A program made the translations under genes and the position numbers. A DNA stretch of 64,000 nucleotides, taken from the NCBI RefSeq assembly GCF_001598035.1, contig NZ_CP014835.1:1182001-1246000 (forward strand), read 5' to 3'. Under the pieces are notes generated by a model. That model saw only the letters and a program-made list of their open reading frames with translations. It was not told the DNA's origin and made no database searches. Every line of letters starts with the position of its first letter. The first letter of the stretch is position 1. Below are positions 54,682 to 64,000 of this stretch, piece by piece. This DNA is from Streptococcus halotolerans. Its GTDB lineage: Bacteria; Bacillota; Bacilli; Lactobacillales; Streptococcaceae.

Positions 54682-55199
54682 CTGCTAAATTCCTGTGATA
54701 AACTTGGGTAAACTTGGTGATTGAGGTCTAAGAAGTCAACTATTATTGAAGTATCAGTGACCTTGATCAAGGCGTAGAGTTTTTCATTGATGTCACCTCG
54801 GGGTTGTAAGACAGAGCCTGGGTTAACAAAAACAATTCCTTCCTCCTGCCAAGCTGCCGCACGATGTAAATGACCATACAAGCAAATATCAGCTTGTGCT
54901 TCTTGGGCAAAATAGACCAAACGATCCCACATAAAATTGATGTGGTAAAGATGTCCATGTGTCTGAGCAACAGTCAATCCTGGTAAGGTGACAATATTGT
55001 CATCTTGATAGTCTGAATCATAATCACAATTTCCTCGAACCACATGGATTCCTTGCCATACAGGATCATTTGCAGATAATTCAGAATCCCCATTGTGGAA
55101 AATGGCGTCAACCTTTCCCTGATAATGAGCCTTTATCTTTTCAACTACAGCTTTGTCAGTGTGAGAGTCACTCATGACGATTAGTGTTTGTTCTGCCAT
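54678..55199 (-). CDS. YfcE/MJ0936-family metallophosphoesterase
   Basis: 173 residues. [26 protein letters not shown] and CLYGHLHRA are the five metal-ligand motifs of small phosphodiesterases. Overlaps rdgB by 19 bases. Confidence 0.9.
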   Translation of the reverse strand: MAEQTLIVMSDSHTDKAVVEKIKAHYQGKVDAIFHNGDSELSANDPVWQGIHVVRGNCDYDSDYQDDNIVTLPGLTVAQTHGHLYHINFMWDRLVYFAQEAQADICLYGHLHRAAAWQEEGIVFVNPGSVLQPRGDINEKLYALIKVTDTSIIVDFLDLNHQVYPSLSQEFSR

Positions 55200-56188
55200 G
55201 CTGGAAATGCCTCCATTAGTTTTTTCATTGCTAATCCTCGGTGAGAAATGTCATTCTTTTGTTCTGGACTGAGCTGAGCAGCTGTTTGCCCTGTTTCACC
55301 AACCAGAAAAAGTGGATCATAGCCAAAGCCACCTTCGCCTTTTGCTTCATAAGCAATATAACCTGGCCAATCAGCTGCGACAACCAGACTTTCTTTATTG
55401 GGTGCTGCCACAACTAGAGTCGAATGAAATTGGGCGCTACGATCTTTTTGTTCAAAAACCATAGCTAATTCATGCAAGAGTTTAGCATTGTTTTTGGCAT
55501 CTGTTGGATTTGGTGCTGAAAAGCGTGCCGACCAGACACCGGGTAAGCCACCTAGGGCATCGACTTTCAAGCCTGAATCATCAGCTAAAACCATACGACC
55601 TGTTAATTTAGAAATGGTCTCTGCCTTGAGTCGAGCATTTTCTTCAAAAGTCATTCCTGTTTCTTCAACTTCTGGTAAATCAGGATAGTCGGCTAGACTT
55701 TCCACTTCAATTCCAAGCGAAGCAAACATTTTACGGAATTCCTTGACCTTGCCTTCATTGTGTGTGGCAATGAGCAGTTTATCACCGAAAGTCGACTGGT
55801 TTTTACCGAAGAAATCAGAAGCACTAACACCACCTTGTGGGAGATGGACAGCCAGCAGTCTATCATCTTCTAGAAGCAGAATAGCCCCTTGATGTTGGCG
55901 TGTTTCTAAGCGTCGTCCAAACTGCTGGTTGACCATATCAAAGACAAAATTAATCAACTTCATTTCAGAAGTCCACTTAACCACAGTCACACGGTAACCC
56001 CGAGGATGGCGCCATTCTTCCTCAGACAAAACATCTATTTCTAGTAAGCCATCTAAAAGACGATTTAAGTTAAATAACGAATCATCTATTCCATGCTCAT
56101 CTCCAAGATAGCTCAACGAGTTATGCCCTGACATATCTCCAATAAACCAGTCATTCTCATCTTTATACTCATAAATCTTGTCAGCCAT
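55181..56188 (-). CDS. rdgB: XTP/dITP pyrophosphatase with N-terminal extension
   Basis: 335 residues. The C-terminal 200 are RdgB/HAM1: [41 protein letters not shown] and [12 protein letters not shown]. The N-terminal 130 residues ([20 protein letters not shown]) are a streptococcal extension of unknown function. Removes non-canonical purine nucleotides. Overlaps murI by 8 bases. Confidence 0.93.
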   Translation of the reverse strand: MADKIYEYKDENDWFIGDMSGHNSLSYLGDEHGIDDSLFNLNRLLDGLLEIDVLSEEEWRHPRGYRVTVVKWTSEMKLINFVFDMVNQQFGRRLETRQHQGAILLLEDDRLLAVHLPQGGVSASDFFGKNQSTFGDKLLIATHNEGKVKEFRKMFASLGIEVESLADYPDLPEVEETGMTFEENARLKAETISKLTGRMVLADDSGLKVDALGGLPGVWSARFSAPNPTDAKNNAKLLHELAMVFEQKDRSAQFHSTLVVAAPNKESLVVAADWPGYIAYEAKGEGGFGYDPLFLVGETGQTAAQLSPEQKNDISHRGLAMKKLMEAFPAWQNKH

Positions 56189-56993
56189 TCAAAGTCTCCT
56201 CTAAACTCACGTGCTCAACAGTAATGGTGGTGCCCAACCAATTTTCGGCAATATCTTGAAAGCTAGTGACGCCAGCTGTGGTGTAGAAACGGTCGCTTTT
56301 TTCTTGCGCTTCACGGTTACGGTTGATTTCAAAATAATTAAGTAAAACCGAAATATCGCGCACCGTCTCGGCACCACTATCGATCAACTTAACCTCAGGT
56401 CCCATAACGTTTTGGATAATAGGACGAAGCAAGGGATAATGAGTACAGCCCAAAATCAAGGTATCAACTTTTCCAACCAAAGGAGCCAAGGTCTCATAAA
56501 CAACTTTTTTGGCCACACTCGAGGTCGTTTCATTGGATTCGACCAAGGGCACGAACCTAGGACAAGCCAAAGACGTCACCTCAACCTGAGGATCTAACAG
56601 TTGTACTTTGGTTTTATAGATGTCAGATTGAACTGTCATTTGGGTGGCAATCACACCAATCTTCTTTTCCTTGGTTGCCTTAATCGCTGCACCTGACCCT
56701 GGTAAAATCACTCCCAATACAGGAATGTCAAGGGATTTTTTGATTTCTTCCCAGGCTACTGCTGTCGCTGTATTGCAAGCAAATACAATCATTTTAACAT
56801 TTTTGGTCAAGAGAAAATTAACCAGTTGCCATGTGTATTCTCGGATTTGGTCAGCTGGTCGTGGTCCATAGGGAGCTCTAGCTGAATCACCGATGTAAAC
56901 AATTTCTTCATGAGGGAGTTGTCGCATTAATTCCCTAACAACCGTCAAGCCACCGACTCCTGAATCTAAAAAACCAATCGGACGATTATCCAT
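56181..56993 (-). CDS. murI: Glutamate racemase
   Basis: 270 residues. Both active-site Cys motifs are present: [11 protein letters not shown] and [27 protein letters not shown] at the start. Makes D-glutamate for peptidoglycan. First gene of the long leftward unit. Confidence 0.96.
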   Translation of the reverse strand: MDNRPIGFLDSGVGGLTVVRELMRQLPHEEIVYIGDSARAPYGPRPADQIREYTWQLVNFLLTKNVKMIVFACNTATAVAWEEIKKSLDIPVLGVILPGSGAAIKATKEKKIGVIATQMTVQSDIYKTKVQLLDPQVEVTSLACPRFVPLVESNETTSSVAKKVVYETLAPLVGKVDTLILGCTHYPLLRPIIQNVMGPEVKLIDSGAETVRDISVLLNYFEINRNREAQEKSDRFYTTAGVTSFQDIAENWLGTTITVEHVSLEETLNG

Positions 56994-57007
56994 AGTCTCT
57001 TCTTTCT

Positions 57008-57037
57008 AAAAAGGGTTGAGAACTCTGCTCCCAACCC
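57008..57037 (-). terminator. Terminator between yneF and murI
   Basis: Minus strand GGGTTGGGAG/CTCAACCC followed by TTTTT. Confidence 0.65.
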
Positions 57038-57046
57038 CTCTTAATC

Positions 57047-57289
57047 TTATTTTTTCTTTTTAGCAGCGGCTGCTTTTGATTGTTTAACGATATTGCGGTA
57101 AGTTTGTTGAACTTTCGCTTCGTTTGGTTTTTGACCCATCTGGCTCATCATTTCACGAATAGCATCTGGTGTCAAACGTGGGTATTGACCGATTTCTTTT
57201 TCGATTTGTTTACGGGCAATGAAAATACCACCAAATACACCTGCCATTGCTGCTAATACAACGATTAAAATCCATAATGCTGTTGACAT
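57047..57289 (-). CDS. YneF/UPF0154 family membrane protein
   Basis: 80 residues. One N-terminal span ([23 protein letters not shown]), then the conserved [27 protein letters not shown]. Function unknown across Firmicutes. Confidence 0.9.
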   Translation of the reverse strand: MSTALWILIVVLAAMAGVFGGIFIARKQIEKEIGQYPRLTPDAIREMMSQMGQKPNEAKVQQTYRNIVKQSKAAAAKKKK

Positions 57290-57895
57290 GTTTTTTGAGT
57301 TCTCCTAGTCTTATTTACCGTCCTATTATAGCAGAAAAGTCACAGCTTTACAAATTTGAAAATACCTAAAATAAGCCATGGGAACTGCCACAAATAAAAC
57401 TAGCAACACATTAGCTACTCTGATGTTTTATCCAAAAATAGCGTTTAGCCCATATCCCAAAAATCAGTACTAAGCTGACTAAGCTGGAGTAAACAAGTAT
57501 CATATCCATTATTAAGACTTTGATGAATGGTGCCCAAAACATAATAAACCTTTTGAAAATGAAGGACTGACATGGCTAACAGTTCCACGTGCCTACCTAG
57601 AGCGCTACATAGCCCCGACATTGTCAGATTTCTTTCAAAGCTAACGTCTCAAAGCGCTCAAAGTTGTCTTCTCTATCTGAGTAAGTACAGGCTCTATGTA
57701 ACACCTCACATTTTCTTAAATACTATGCTAATTCTGCTGCAACTTTCAGTGTTCTTGCTTAAGATGATGAGCAAAGAACTACTGCTAATACCAGCAAGAA
57801 CAGTATTTCCGCTGTTGAGAGTTGTCCTAATCCGAATAGCAAATCTCTCTTAACATGAGAAGGGCTGGATCTTAATCCAACCCCTTCACACACTA
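57290..57895. other. Mostly empty gap with a possible 32-residue membrane peptide
   Basis: A leftward frame near 57411-57509 would give MDMILVYSSLVSLVLIFGIW followed by AKRYFWIKHQSS, but it lacks a ribosome site. Near 57862-57886 a GGGCTGGAT/ATCCAACCCC hairpin may end lysA. Nothing else is recognisable. Confidence 0.35.
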
Positions 57896-59137
57896 TTAGT
57901 CAAAGTCAAATCCTATAATAGTCGCAAAATAATCCTCTGGTGTCTCTGCACGACGGATAAGGCGGGCGCTACCATCTGTTTGATAGAGAATTTCAGCCGA
58001 ACGAAGACGGGCATTATACTGATACCCCATTGAAAATCCGTGTGCGCCTGTGTCATGAATGACCAAAGTATCTCCTACACGCGCCTCAGGCAACTCACGC
58101 CGTTTAGCAAACTTATCGTTATTCTCACAGAGTGAACCAACTACATCTACTACCTCTACAGCACCAGCAGGATTACTGATATTCGTAATGTGATGATAAG
58201 AACCATACATTGCTGGGCGCAAAAGATTGACAGCCGATGCATCCACACCTACGTAATCACGATAAGTTTTCTTGCGGTGTAACACTTTTGTGACCAAGAG
58301 GCCATGAGGAGCCAGCATAAAGCGACCTAGTTCTGTAAAAATCTTAATCTCCCCAAGTCCAGCTGGGATAAGCACTTCTTCGTAAACCTTGCGAACACCG
58401 TCTCCAATAGCTGCAATATCATTAGCTTTGTCTTCAGGACGATAGTCAACCCCGATACCACCGGACAAGTTGATAAAGCTAAGTTCAACGCCTGCTTCTT
58501 CTCGAATGTCCACAGCTAGAGTAAAGAGTTGACGAGCCAACTCTGGATAGTAATCATTGGTAACCGTATTAGAAGCCAAGAAAGAATGAATCCCAAACTC
58601 CTTGACACCTTCCGTTTTTAAATCCTTAAAACCTTGGATGAGTTGCTCACGCGTCATCCCGAACTTAGATTCTTCAGGATTATCCATGATAGCTGTCCCC
58701 AGAGCGAAAACGCCACCTGGATTATAGCGAAGTGACACTGTTTCTGGTAGACCAATTGTTTCTTTAACGAAAGCAATCATTTCATAGGCATCGAGGTTGA
58801 TAGTTGCTCCAATTTCTTTAGCATACTGATACTCCGAAGCGGGTGTGTTATTAGATGAGAACATGATATCTTTGAACCCCAACTTATGGCTCATTAAAAG
58901 TTCCACACCTGTCGCACAATCCACACCGCAGTTTTCTTCTTGTAAAATCTTTAGGATAGCTGGGGTTGGCGTCGCCTTCACCGCAAAATATTCTTTGAAC
59001 CCCTTGTTCCACGAAAAGGCCTTATTTAAGGCACGCGCTTTCTCACGAATTCCCTTCTCATCATAAAGATGGAAAGGTGTAGGGAATTGTTCAGTAATCT
59101 TATCCAACTCTTGACGAGAAATAAAAGGTGTCTTCAT
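57896..59137 (-). CDS. lysA: Diaminopimelate decarboxylase-family protein
   Basis: 413 residues from ATG 59137 (GGAGA). Fold-type III PLP enzyme: KEYFAVKATPTP carries the PLP Lys, INLSGGIGVDYRPEDK, FTELGRFMLAP and GSLCENNDKFAKRR with the catalytic Cys. LysA makes L-lysine from meso-DAP. It stands alone here; other lysine genes are not in the window, and other substrates of this fold are possible. Confidence 0.85.
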   Translation of the reverse strand: MKTPFISRQELDKITEQFPTPFHLYDEKGIREKARALNKAFSWNKGFKEYFAVKATPTPAILKILQEENCGVDCATGVELLMSHKLGFKDIMFSSNNTPASEYQYAKEIGATINLDAYEMIAFVKETIGLPETVSLRYNPGGVFALGTAIMDNPEESKFGMTREQLIQGFKDLKTEGVKEFGIHSFLASNTVTNDYYPELARQLFTLAVDIREEAGVELSFINLSGGIGVDYRPEDKANDIAAIGDGVRKVYEEVLIPAGLGEIKIFTELGRFMLAPHGLLVTKVLHRKKTYRDYVGVDASAVNLLRPAMYGSYHHITNISNPAGAVEVVDVVGSLCENNDKFAKRRELPEARVGDTLVIHDTGAHGFSMGYQYNARLRSAEILYQTDGSARLIRRAETPEDYFATIIGFDFD

Positions 59138-59217
59138 AAGAATCTCCAAATCTTCAAAATATTAGGATTATTATAGCATAAAAGAGCCTGAGACAAAATA
59201 ATTCTCAGTCATAAACT

Positions 59218-59258
59218 AAAAGGACTTAGTCCTGTCCAGTACAGAACTAAATCCTTGC
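59218..59258 (-). terminator. Terminator of the lac operon
   Basis: Minus strand GGATTTAGTTCTGT pairs with ACAGGACTAAGTCC, then TTTTAG. Confidence 0.75.
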
Positions 59259-59348
59259 AATAATTCATTGTCCAACTTTTTGGGGTCAGTACAAATCAAT
59301 GGCTTTTCTAGTGGTCACACTCTGCTTTTTACATCTCTCCTTATATCG

Positions 59349-60338
59349 CTAATTAATTTTATCTTCCCAAGATGTTGCCGTGTTCTCCAGAACCTTGTTG
59401 AGGTCATCGATGTTCTTTAAACCTTCTGTACGAAGCCATTCGCGAGCGGCATCTGGACCATCTGTGATATAAACCGGTACCGCACCTGCCCATGTGGCAC
59501 GACCACATAGCACACCGTTAAATTTAGCCCCTGATTCCGCTGCAAACTCGAGGGTTTCTTGAAAGAGTTTGGCTGACACACCCGCACTTAAATAGATATA
59601 TGGTAAATGGCTCGCCTCTTCTTGGTTACGGAAAGCTTGAGCTGCCTCCTCTTTGGTGTAAAGAACCTCTCCTTTAGCAAATCCTTCCACAAAATTCATA
59701 TTAACAGGCACTTCCACTTTCAACACATCTACGCCAAAGCGGTCTTCTGAAAAAACAGCCATCGCACCATTAACTTTATGAGGTTTGACTTGAGCAAACG
59801 CCATACTGCTATTATCAGAAATAGTCTCATCATAGGTTAAGATTTCAAGGTAGAAAGGAATGTCTTCTGCTTGACATTCTGAACCAATACGTTCAATATA
59901 GGCTTGCTTCTGCTCATTAACAGCTTCGTCACCATCGACATCATAGTAAAGCAAAAACTTCACGGCGTCAGCGCCAGCTTCCTTGATGCGTTTGGCTGAC
60001 CAGACATCAAGACAGTCTGGTAAACGACTAGTCGTTGTCGCATCGTAGCCTGTTTTTTCATAGGCAAGGAGTAAACCTGCCTCTTTATGACGGACTTTTG
60101 TCGCCGGAAGCCCGTATTCAGGATCAAGTAGGATGGAAGAAGCATATGGTGTCAATTCTTCTGAAACCAGACTTTTCAGTTCTTCTATTTGTTCAACCGT
60201 TGGCTCCTCGGCTTGATGTTTGGCCATCATGCGTTTTAAAGCGCCACGTTGATCAAAAGCAAGGGCTGAGATGATGCCATTCTTGCTTAATCGTTTCATT
60301 GATTTGTGTTTATTTTCAGTAAGTGTAAGTGTCATCAT
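59349..60338 (-). CDS. lacD: Tagatose 1,6-bisphosphate aldolase LacD
   Basis: 329 residues. [49 protein letters not shown] (Schiff-base Lys) and [12 protein letters not shown] are LacD marks. Splits tagatose-1,6-bisphosphate. With a galactitol-type PTS in the operon this resembles the lac.1 locus, whose LacD.1 in S. pyogenes also acts as a regulator of SpeB; whether that holds here is unknown. Confidence 0.93.
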   Translation of the reverse strand: MMTLTLTENKHKSMKRLSKNGIISALAFDQRGALKRMMAKHQAEEPTVEQIEELKSLVSEELTPYASSILLDPEYGLPATKVRHKEAGLLLAYEKTGYDATTTSRLPDCLDVWSAKRIKEAGADAVKFLLYYDVDGDEAVNEQKQAYIERIGSECQAEDIPFYLEILTYDETISDNSSMAFAQVKPHKVNGAMAVFSEDRFGVDVLKVEVPVNMNFVEGFAKGEVLYTKEEAAQAFRNQEEASHLPYIYLSAGVSAKLFQETLEFAAESGAKFNGVLCGRATWAGAVPVYITDGPDAAREWLRTEGLKNIDDLNKVLENTATSWEDKIN

Positions 60339-61267
60339 TAAACCTCTCTGACTATTAGTCGGTCATATAATTCATTATAATTGCTCATATTGACATGTCC
60401 TGTCGTCTTTTCTTGTGCATTGAGCATTCCCAAAACATTTGCCTTAGTTAGTAAAGCCTCATCATCTTCGTCATTTGCTAATCCTGAAGCTATTCCTGCG
60501 ACAGTAGAATCTCCTGAACCGACTGGATTGACCACTTCTATTTTGGGGATATCAACCTTGTAAAAAGTAGAACCATGTTTAGCAAAAACACCGTCGGCAC
60601 CTAATGAAACAATAATCCATTCGATACCATCGAATAATGGTTGTTTGAGTACTGCTTTCAGTTCCTCTAGATTGAGACCAACATCCTGTCCTAAAAGCTG
60701 TGCTAATTCTTCTGTATTTGGCTTAATAACAGTAGGCTTGTCATCTCCCTCCAATACTGCTTTTAAAGCATTTCCAGAACAATCTAAAACTGTCTTTTTG
60801 CCAAACGTATTACTGATTCTAATCAGACGTTGATAAAAGTCTACAGGCATTCCCCCCGGTAGACTTCCTGACATCGTAATGACATCAACATCACCGAGAA
60901 TATACTTAAAATGATTGGCAAAACCATCTACTTCATCTTGATCTAGAAATGGACCGTGTTCTAAAATCTCTGTTTGCTTTCCCTCATGTAAGATAGCAAT
61001 ACAGTTCCTTGTATCTCCAGAAATCTTATAAAAACGATTTCGGATGCTTTCTGGAAGGTGATGTAATAAGAACTCACCGTTCTCACCACCGATACAGCCT
61101 GTTGCTGTTACCGATTCCTTTAAATCATTTAAAACACGTGCAACATTAAGTCCTTTCCCACCAGGTGTTTTACTAACATCTGATACACGATTAACGGTAT
61201 CAAGTTTAAACTCTTCCAAGGGATAAGAAATATCTATCGAAGGATTTAAGGTCACTGTTAAAATCAT
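60338..61267 (-). CDS. lacC: Tagatose-6-phosphate kinase LacC
   Basis: 309 residues from ATG 61267 (AAAGGAA site). PfkB family: [15 protein letters not shown] and [17 protein letters not shown]. Its stop overlaps the lacD start. Phosphorylates tagatose 6-phosphate. Confidence 0.93.
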   Translation of the reverse strand: MILTVTLNPSIDISYPLEEFKLDTVNRVSDVSKTPGGKGLNVARVLNDLKESVTATGCIGGENGEFLLHHLPESIRNRFYKISGDTRNCIAILHEGKQTEILEHGPFLDQDEVDGFANHFKYILGDVDVITMSGSLPGGMPVDFYQRLIRISNTFGKKTVLDCSGNALKAVLEGDDKPTVIKPNTEELAQLLGQDVGLNLEELKAVLKQPLFDGIEWIIVSLGADGVFAKHGSTFYKVDIPKIEVVNPVGSGDSTVAGIASGLANDEDDEALLTKANVLGMLNAQEKTTGHVNMSNYNELYDRLIVREV

Positions 61268-61404
61268 GAAATTGGTTCCTTTCACTCCAAAGAGAAACTG
61301 ATCAAGGTTCAAAATTCAAGGAAATCTAATTCCTGATTCATCTCTCTCATCCTAATTATTTATTCTTAAAGCATCCACTCCCTCATGATGAGGTGAGAGA
61401 TAAA

Positions 61405-61920
61405 TTAATCATGATAGTCACCACGGTCCCATTTTTCTAGGAATTCGTCAAAGAAATGCGGATCTTCCTGTCCATCATGCTGGCTCTCAACGTGAGCAAT
61501 CTTCGCTATCAACTTTTTATTTTCTTCGGTTTCTTGATATTCCGCATTAATGAAAGCATCAATAATGTCATTCATTAGAAGACCGCCAACAATTTTTCCA
61601 CCAAAGCCAATAACATTAGCATTAAGTTCTTCTTTAGCATAAAGAGCCGTCGTTAGATCACGAACTAAAGCTGAACGAATACCATTCACCTTATTGACTG
61701 CATTATTAATCCCCACACCTGTACCGCAAATACATACGCCTAAATCCGCCTCGCCAGATGCTACTGCCTCACCAACTTTTTTTCCGAAAATTGGGTAGTG
61801 AGTTCGAGTGTTATCATAAGTTCCAAAGTCTAACACCTCGTGTCCTTTTGATTTCAAAAAATCTGAAACTTCCATTTTTTCACGAGTAACAATATGGTCG
61901 CAACCAATAGCAATTTTCAT
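61405..61920 (-). CDS. lacB: Galactose-6-phosphate isomerase subunit LacB
   Basis: 171 residues: [35 protein letters not shown], and the LacB-specific tail [16 protein letters not shown]. Pairs with LacA to convert galactose 6-phosphate to tagatose 6-phosphate. A 137-base gap with a small hairpin separates it from lacC. Confidence 0.94.
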   Translation of the reverse strand: MKIAIGCDHIVTREKMEVSDFLKSKGHEVLDFGTYDNTRTHYPIFGKKVGEAVASGEADLGVCICGTGVGINNAVNKVNGIRSALVRDLTTALYAKEELNANVIGFGGKIVGGLLMNDIIDAFINAEYQETEENKKLIAKIAHVESQHDGQEDPHFFDEFLEKWDRGDYHD

Positions 61921-61934
61921 GTCAAACTCCTTTC

Positions 61935-62360
61935 TTAAGACATTTTATTAAGCATATCAACGCGGATTTGATGGCGGCCACCATCATAATCTGCAGAGAT
62001 AAACGATTGTGCAATATTTTTCGCTAAAGTTTCACCAACGAGCTCTGCACCTACAGTAATGATGCGAGCATTGTTGTGTCCTCGCGTCATATACGCAGAA
62101 CGTTCATCTGATACTTCTGCAGCTACCATGCCTTTAATTTTAGTAGCAACCATAAAAGGTCCTGCTCCGAATGCATCAAAGACAATGCCTAAATTATCAT
62201 CTGCTTTATTAACCTCTGTTACTACAGCCAAAGTATTATCTACAAAATCTTTATTAGTATCTGTCGTGTCAATAACTTCGTTACCAAGCTCAATCAGATA
62301 AGATTTAACAATATCTTTTAACTTATTACCATGTGCATCTGCACCGAGAATAACTGACAT
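61935..62360 (-). CDS. lacA: Galactose-6-phosphate isomerase subunit LacA
   Basis: 141 residues: [20 protein letters not shown], and [17 protein letters not shown] in place of the usual Cys motif, as in LacA. Lies 14 bases before lacB. Confidence 0.93.
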   Translation of the reverse strand: MSVILGADAHGNKLKDIVKSYLIELGNEVIDTTDTNKDFVDNTLAVVTEVNKADDNLGIVFDAFGAGPFMVATKIKGMVAAEVSDERSAYMTRGHNNARIITVGAELVGETLAKNIAQSFISADYDGGRHQIRVDMLNKMS

Positions 62361-62379
62361 ACAAGCCTCTTTCTAATCA

Positions 62380-63831
62380 TTAATTGTTGCTCTTACTTTC
62401 ATAAACAGCATTACGTTTTTTCATTTCCTTAGCATACCAAGCGAAAATACCAATATAAAATACTGTAAAGAATAAAAATGTAATAATTGCTGAAATTTGT
62501 CCTGTCGTTGCTTGCCCAATAACATAGCCAAATAATTTCTCCATTGGTCCTTCAAGAGTTGAGTGAGTAATCATCGAGCCAGCCTGCGCTCCATCAGGAA
62601 ATGCTCCTACCTTCTTAGCTAACTCTGTTGCAAAAGGAGCAATCATTGTTCCTGATAATAAGAATAACGGAAGTAATAGTGACCCAAAGATAATCATGCG
62701 CAACAGTCTTCCTCTAGTTACAACAAGAAGAGCTGGTGTCAATCCCATTGCAATTATACCAGCCAGCGGTAAAATACCATTACCAACTTTTGATAATAAT
62801 ACAGCTTCAATTAACATAATAGGTGCCAAAATATTTGCGCACGCCCAAATTTCGGCACGTCCTGCAATAAATGGCCAGTCTAACCCAATATTAAAACGAC
62901 GACCTGACATTTTAGAATTTGCAAAATTGGTAATCCCTTGCGACAAAGGCTCAACAGCGGCAATAAACCACGAACCAATCAATGAAAACAATTCTAAACA
63001 AGCCCCTGCAGTAAAACCAAGTCCAAACCAATTTTTAATTGAATCGATACCGAGATGTGGGTCGCCCATAATACCGATAACAAAACCAAGAATCATACCA
63101 ATAAAAAATTTAGAACCCCAAAAACCAATAGCTTTATTTAATTTTGCCGCATCAAAGTCATACTTATCTAACCCTGGGAAAAATTTATCAAAAATCTTAT
63201 CAAATACCATAATAATAGGATTCAACATATAGTTCATATGTGTCGAGGTCATCGGAGAACTAGAACCTGTTCCCATTAAATCATCAAAGGTGGGTTTCAT
63301 CAAATCAGAATTAATTATCTTTAGAACGCCCACCAAAATAACAGCAAATGTAGCAACAATTATAGAGAAAACAATTGGTAATCCATTTTTATCTGCATAC
63401 CACATAATCAGTAATCCTGTAATAGACAAATGCCAAATATCAAAAATGTCAACATCTAAAGTATTGGTTTTATTAAGTACAATCATAACAATATTAACAA
63501 TTAACATCACCAATAAGAAGTATAGGGTGTAAGGCGATCCCCATGTAATAGTTGCCAAAGGTGCCCATCCCACATCTATAATATTCAAACTTATCCCTGT
63601 ATTTTCAACAAATGACTGCAATGATTCAGAAAAGGCACCTGTCAAAATGTTTATAATCGCCCCGATACCTGTCAATGCAATCGCTAGCTTTATACCTCCT
63701 TCAAGCGCTTTTGAAAACTTCACTCCAAAAGCCATGGCAAGAACTGTCATTACAATCAACATGACAACACCGGAACCCATATCAATAATCGGCTTGAATG
63801 TGTTATTTATTATATCTAATATGACTTGCAT
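62380..63831 (-). CDS. gatC2: PTS galactitol-type IIC component
   Basis: 483 residues from ATG 63831. About 11 membrane spans; VVMLIVMTVLAMAFGVKFSKALEGGIKLA and the GAF-x-ESLQSF region are typical of GatC family IIC proteins. Imports galactose or galactitol with the IIB encoded upstream. The symbol is only to separate it from the amidotransferase gene. Confidence 0.9.
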   Translation of the reverse strand: MQVILDIINNTFKPIIDMGSGVVMLIVMTVLAMAFGVKFSKALEGGIKLAIALTGIGAIINILTGAFSESLQSFVENTGISLNIIDVGWAPLATITWGSPYTLYFLLVMLIVNIVMIVLNKTNTLDVDIFDIWHLSITGLLIMWYADKNGLPIVFSIIVATFAVILVGVLKIINSDLMKPTFDDLMGTGSSSPMTSTHMNYMLNPIIMVFDKIFDKFFPGLDKYDFDAAKLNKAIGFWGSKFFIGMILGFVIGIMGDPHLGIDSIKNWFGLGFTAGACLELFSLIGSWFIAAVEPLSQGITNFANSKMSGRRFNIGLDWPFIAGRAEIWACANILAPIMLIEAVLLSKVGNGILPLAGIIAMGLTPALLVVTRGRLLRMIIFGSLLLPLFLLSGTMIAPFATELAKKVGAFPDGAQAGSMITHSTLEGPMEKLFGYVIGQATTGQISAIITFLFFTVFYIGIFAWYAKEMKKRNAVYESKSNN

Positions 63832-63857
63832 AATCAGAAATCCCTTCATTTATTCCA

Positions 63858-64000
63858 TTAGCTTAGTGCATTCTCTTTGATAACACGCTCCAGTTCTTCA
63901 AACACCGGCTCACTCATCGTCGGAATGCGATATAAAATCGGACCAGCTTCTACGATAGGAATAGGAATCGAGAATCCAAGATCAGTCTTAGCAATCGGAG
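63858..64000 (-). CDS. PTS IIB component, C-terminal end (partial)
   Basis: 47 residues at the window edge: IAKTDLGFSIPIPIVEAG then RIPTMSEPVFEELERVI. Composition and place directly before IIC fit a galactitol-type IIB, but the Cys-containing start is outside the window. Alternative: another PTS-linked protein. Confidence 0.55.
   Translation of the reverse strand, partial: PIAKTDLGFSIPIPIVEAGPILYRIPTMSEPVFEELERVIKENALS

Noticed and set aside
1..64000. CRISPR arrays
   Set aside because: No regularly spaced direct repeats of CRISPR size were seen; the island iterons are too short and irregular.

Overview
The window is a low-GC Firmicute chromosome. It reads as a pyogenic-group Streptococcus (S. 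pyogenes, S. dysgalactiae, S. canis or a near relative). This rests on gene content and order: gatCAB, codY, the rimP-nusA-rnpM-ylxQ-infB-rbfA operon, an LPXTG-anchored 5'-nucleotidase, ecsAB-ccrZ-trmB, the hit gene, trkA/trkH, scpA/scpB with a degenerate XerD-like protein, and a lac operon with a galactitol-type PTS. The species cannot be fixed from sequence reading alone.

Chromosomal layout, left of the island. Positions 1-2.5 kb hold the end of a uronate catabolism operon (reductase, isomerase, KdgK, KdgA) that turns unsaturated uronates from hyaluronan-type glycans into pyruvate and glyceraldehyde 3-phosphate. Positions 2.9-9.6 kb hold gatCAB, codY with its own CodY box, an AlaT-like aminotransferase with a CodY box over its promoter, and uspA. 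Positions 9.7-16.4 kb hold a HAD/NTP-pyrophosphatase fusion, asparaginase, an aldo/keto reductase, the surface 5'-nucleotidase and a copY without copA or copZ. Positions 16.5-27.8 kb hold the translation/transcription-factor operon, a tRNA-Ser with an integrase scar, and trmB-ccrZ-ecsBA.

Positions 27,781-44,142 are a mobile island of about 16.4 kb bounded by identical 25-bp direct repeats. It sits in the promoter region between divergent ecsA and hit. It has the modular plan of a phage-inducible chromosomal island (PICI). At the right end is a tyrosine integrase; then a RhuM-family gene and an Stl-like repressor facing a Cro-like gene; then a leftward run of small early genes, replication genes followed by an iteron-rich putative origin, and a late module. 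The late module contains a solitary HK97-fold capsid-like protein behind a transcription attenuator, an ArpU-like late regulator, and a GC-rich non-coding block with repeated TCCGAAC motifs that looks like a cos packaging site. I see no terminase, portal, protease, tail or lysis gene. The working model is a cos-type satellite that remodels the capsid of a helper phage, analogous to Ccm-encoding staphylococcal islands. Accessory cargo includes a GNAT-type toxin-antitoxin pair, a HicB without HicA, an ADP-ribosyltransferase-like small protein, two hydrophobic micro-peptides, a RelB remnant, and at least four short rightward promoter-terminator units that may be small RNAs.

Right of the island (44.1-64 kb): hit, a ChW/C39 secreted protein, trmL behind an attenuator-like leader, trkA-trkH, a tightly packed leftward run from yneF/murI to yidD, lysA, and a lac operon (PTS IIB-IIC-lacA-lacB-lacC-lacD) cut by the window edge. 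Two IS630-type transposase fragments (16.5 and 45.2 kb) are scars of past insertions.
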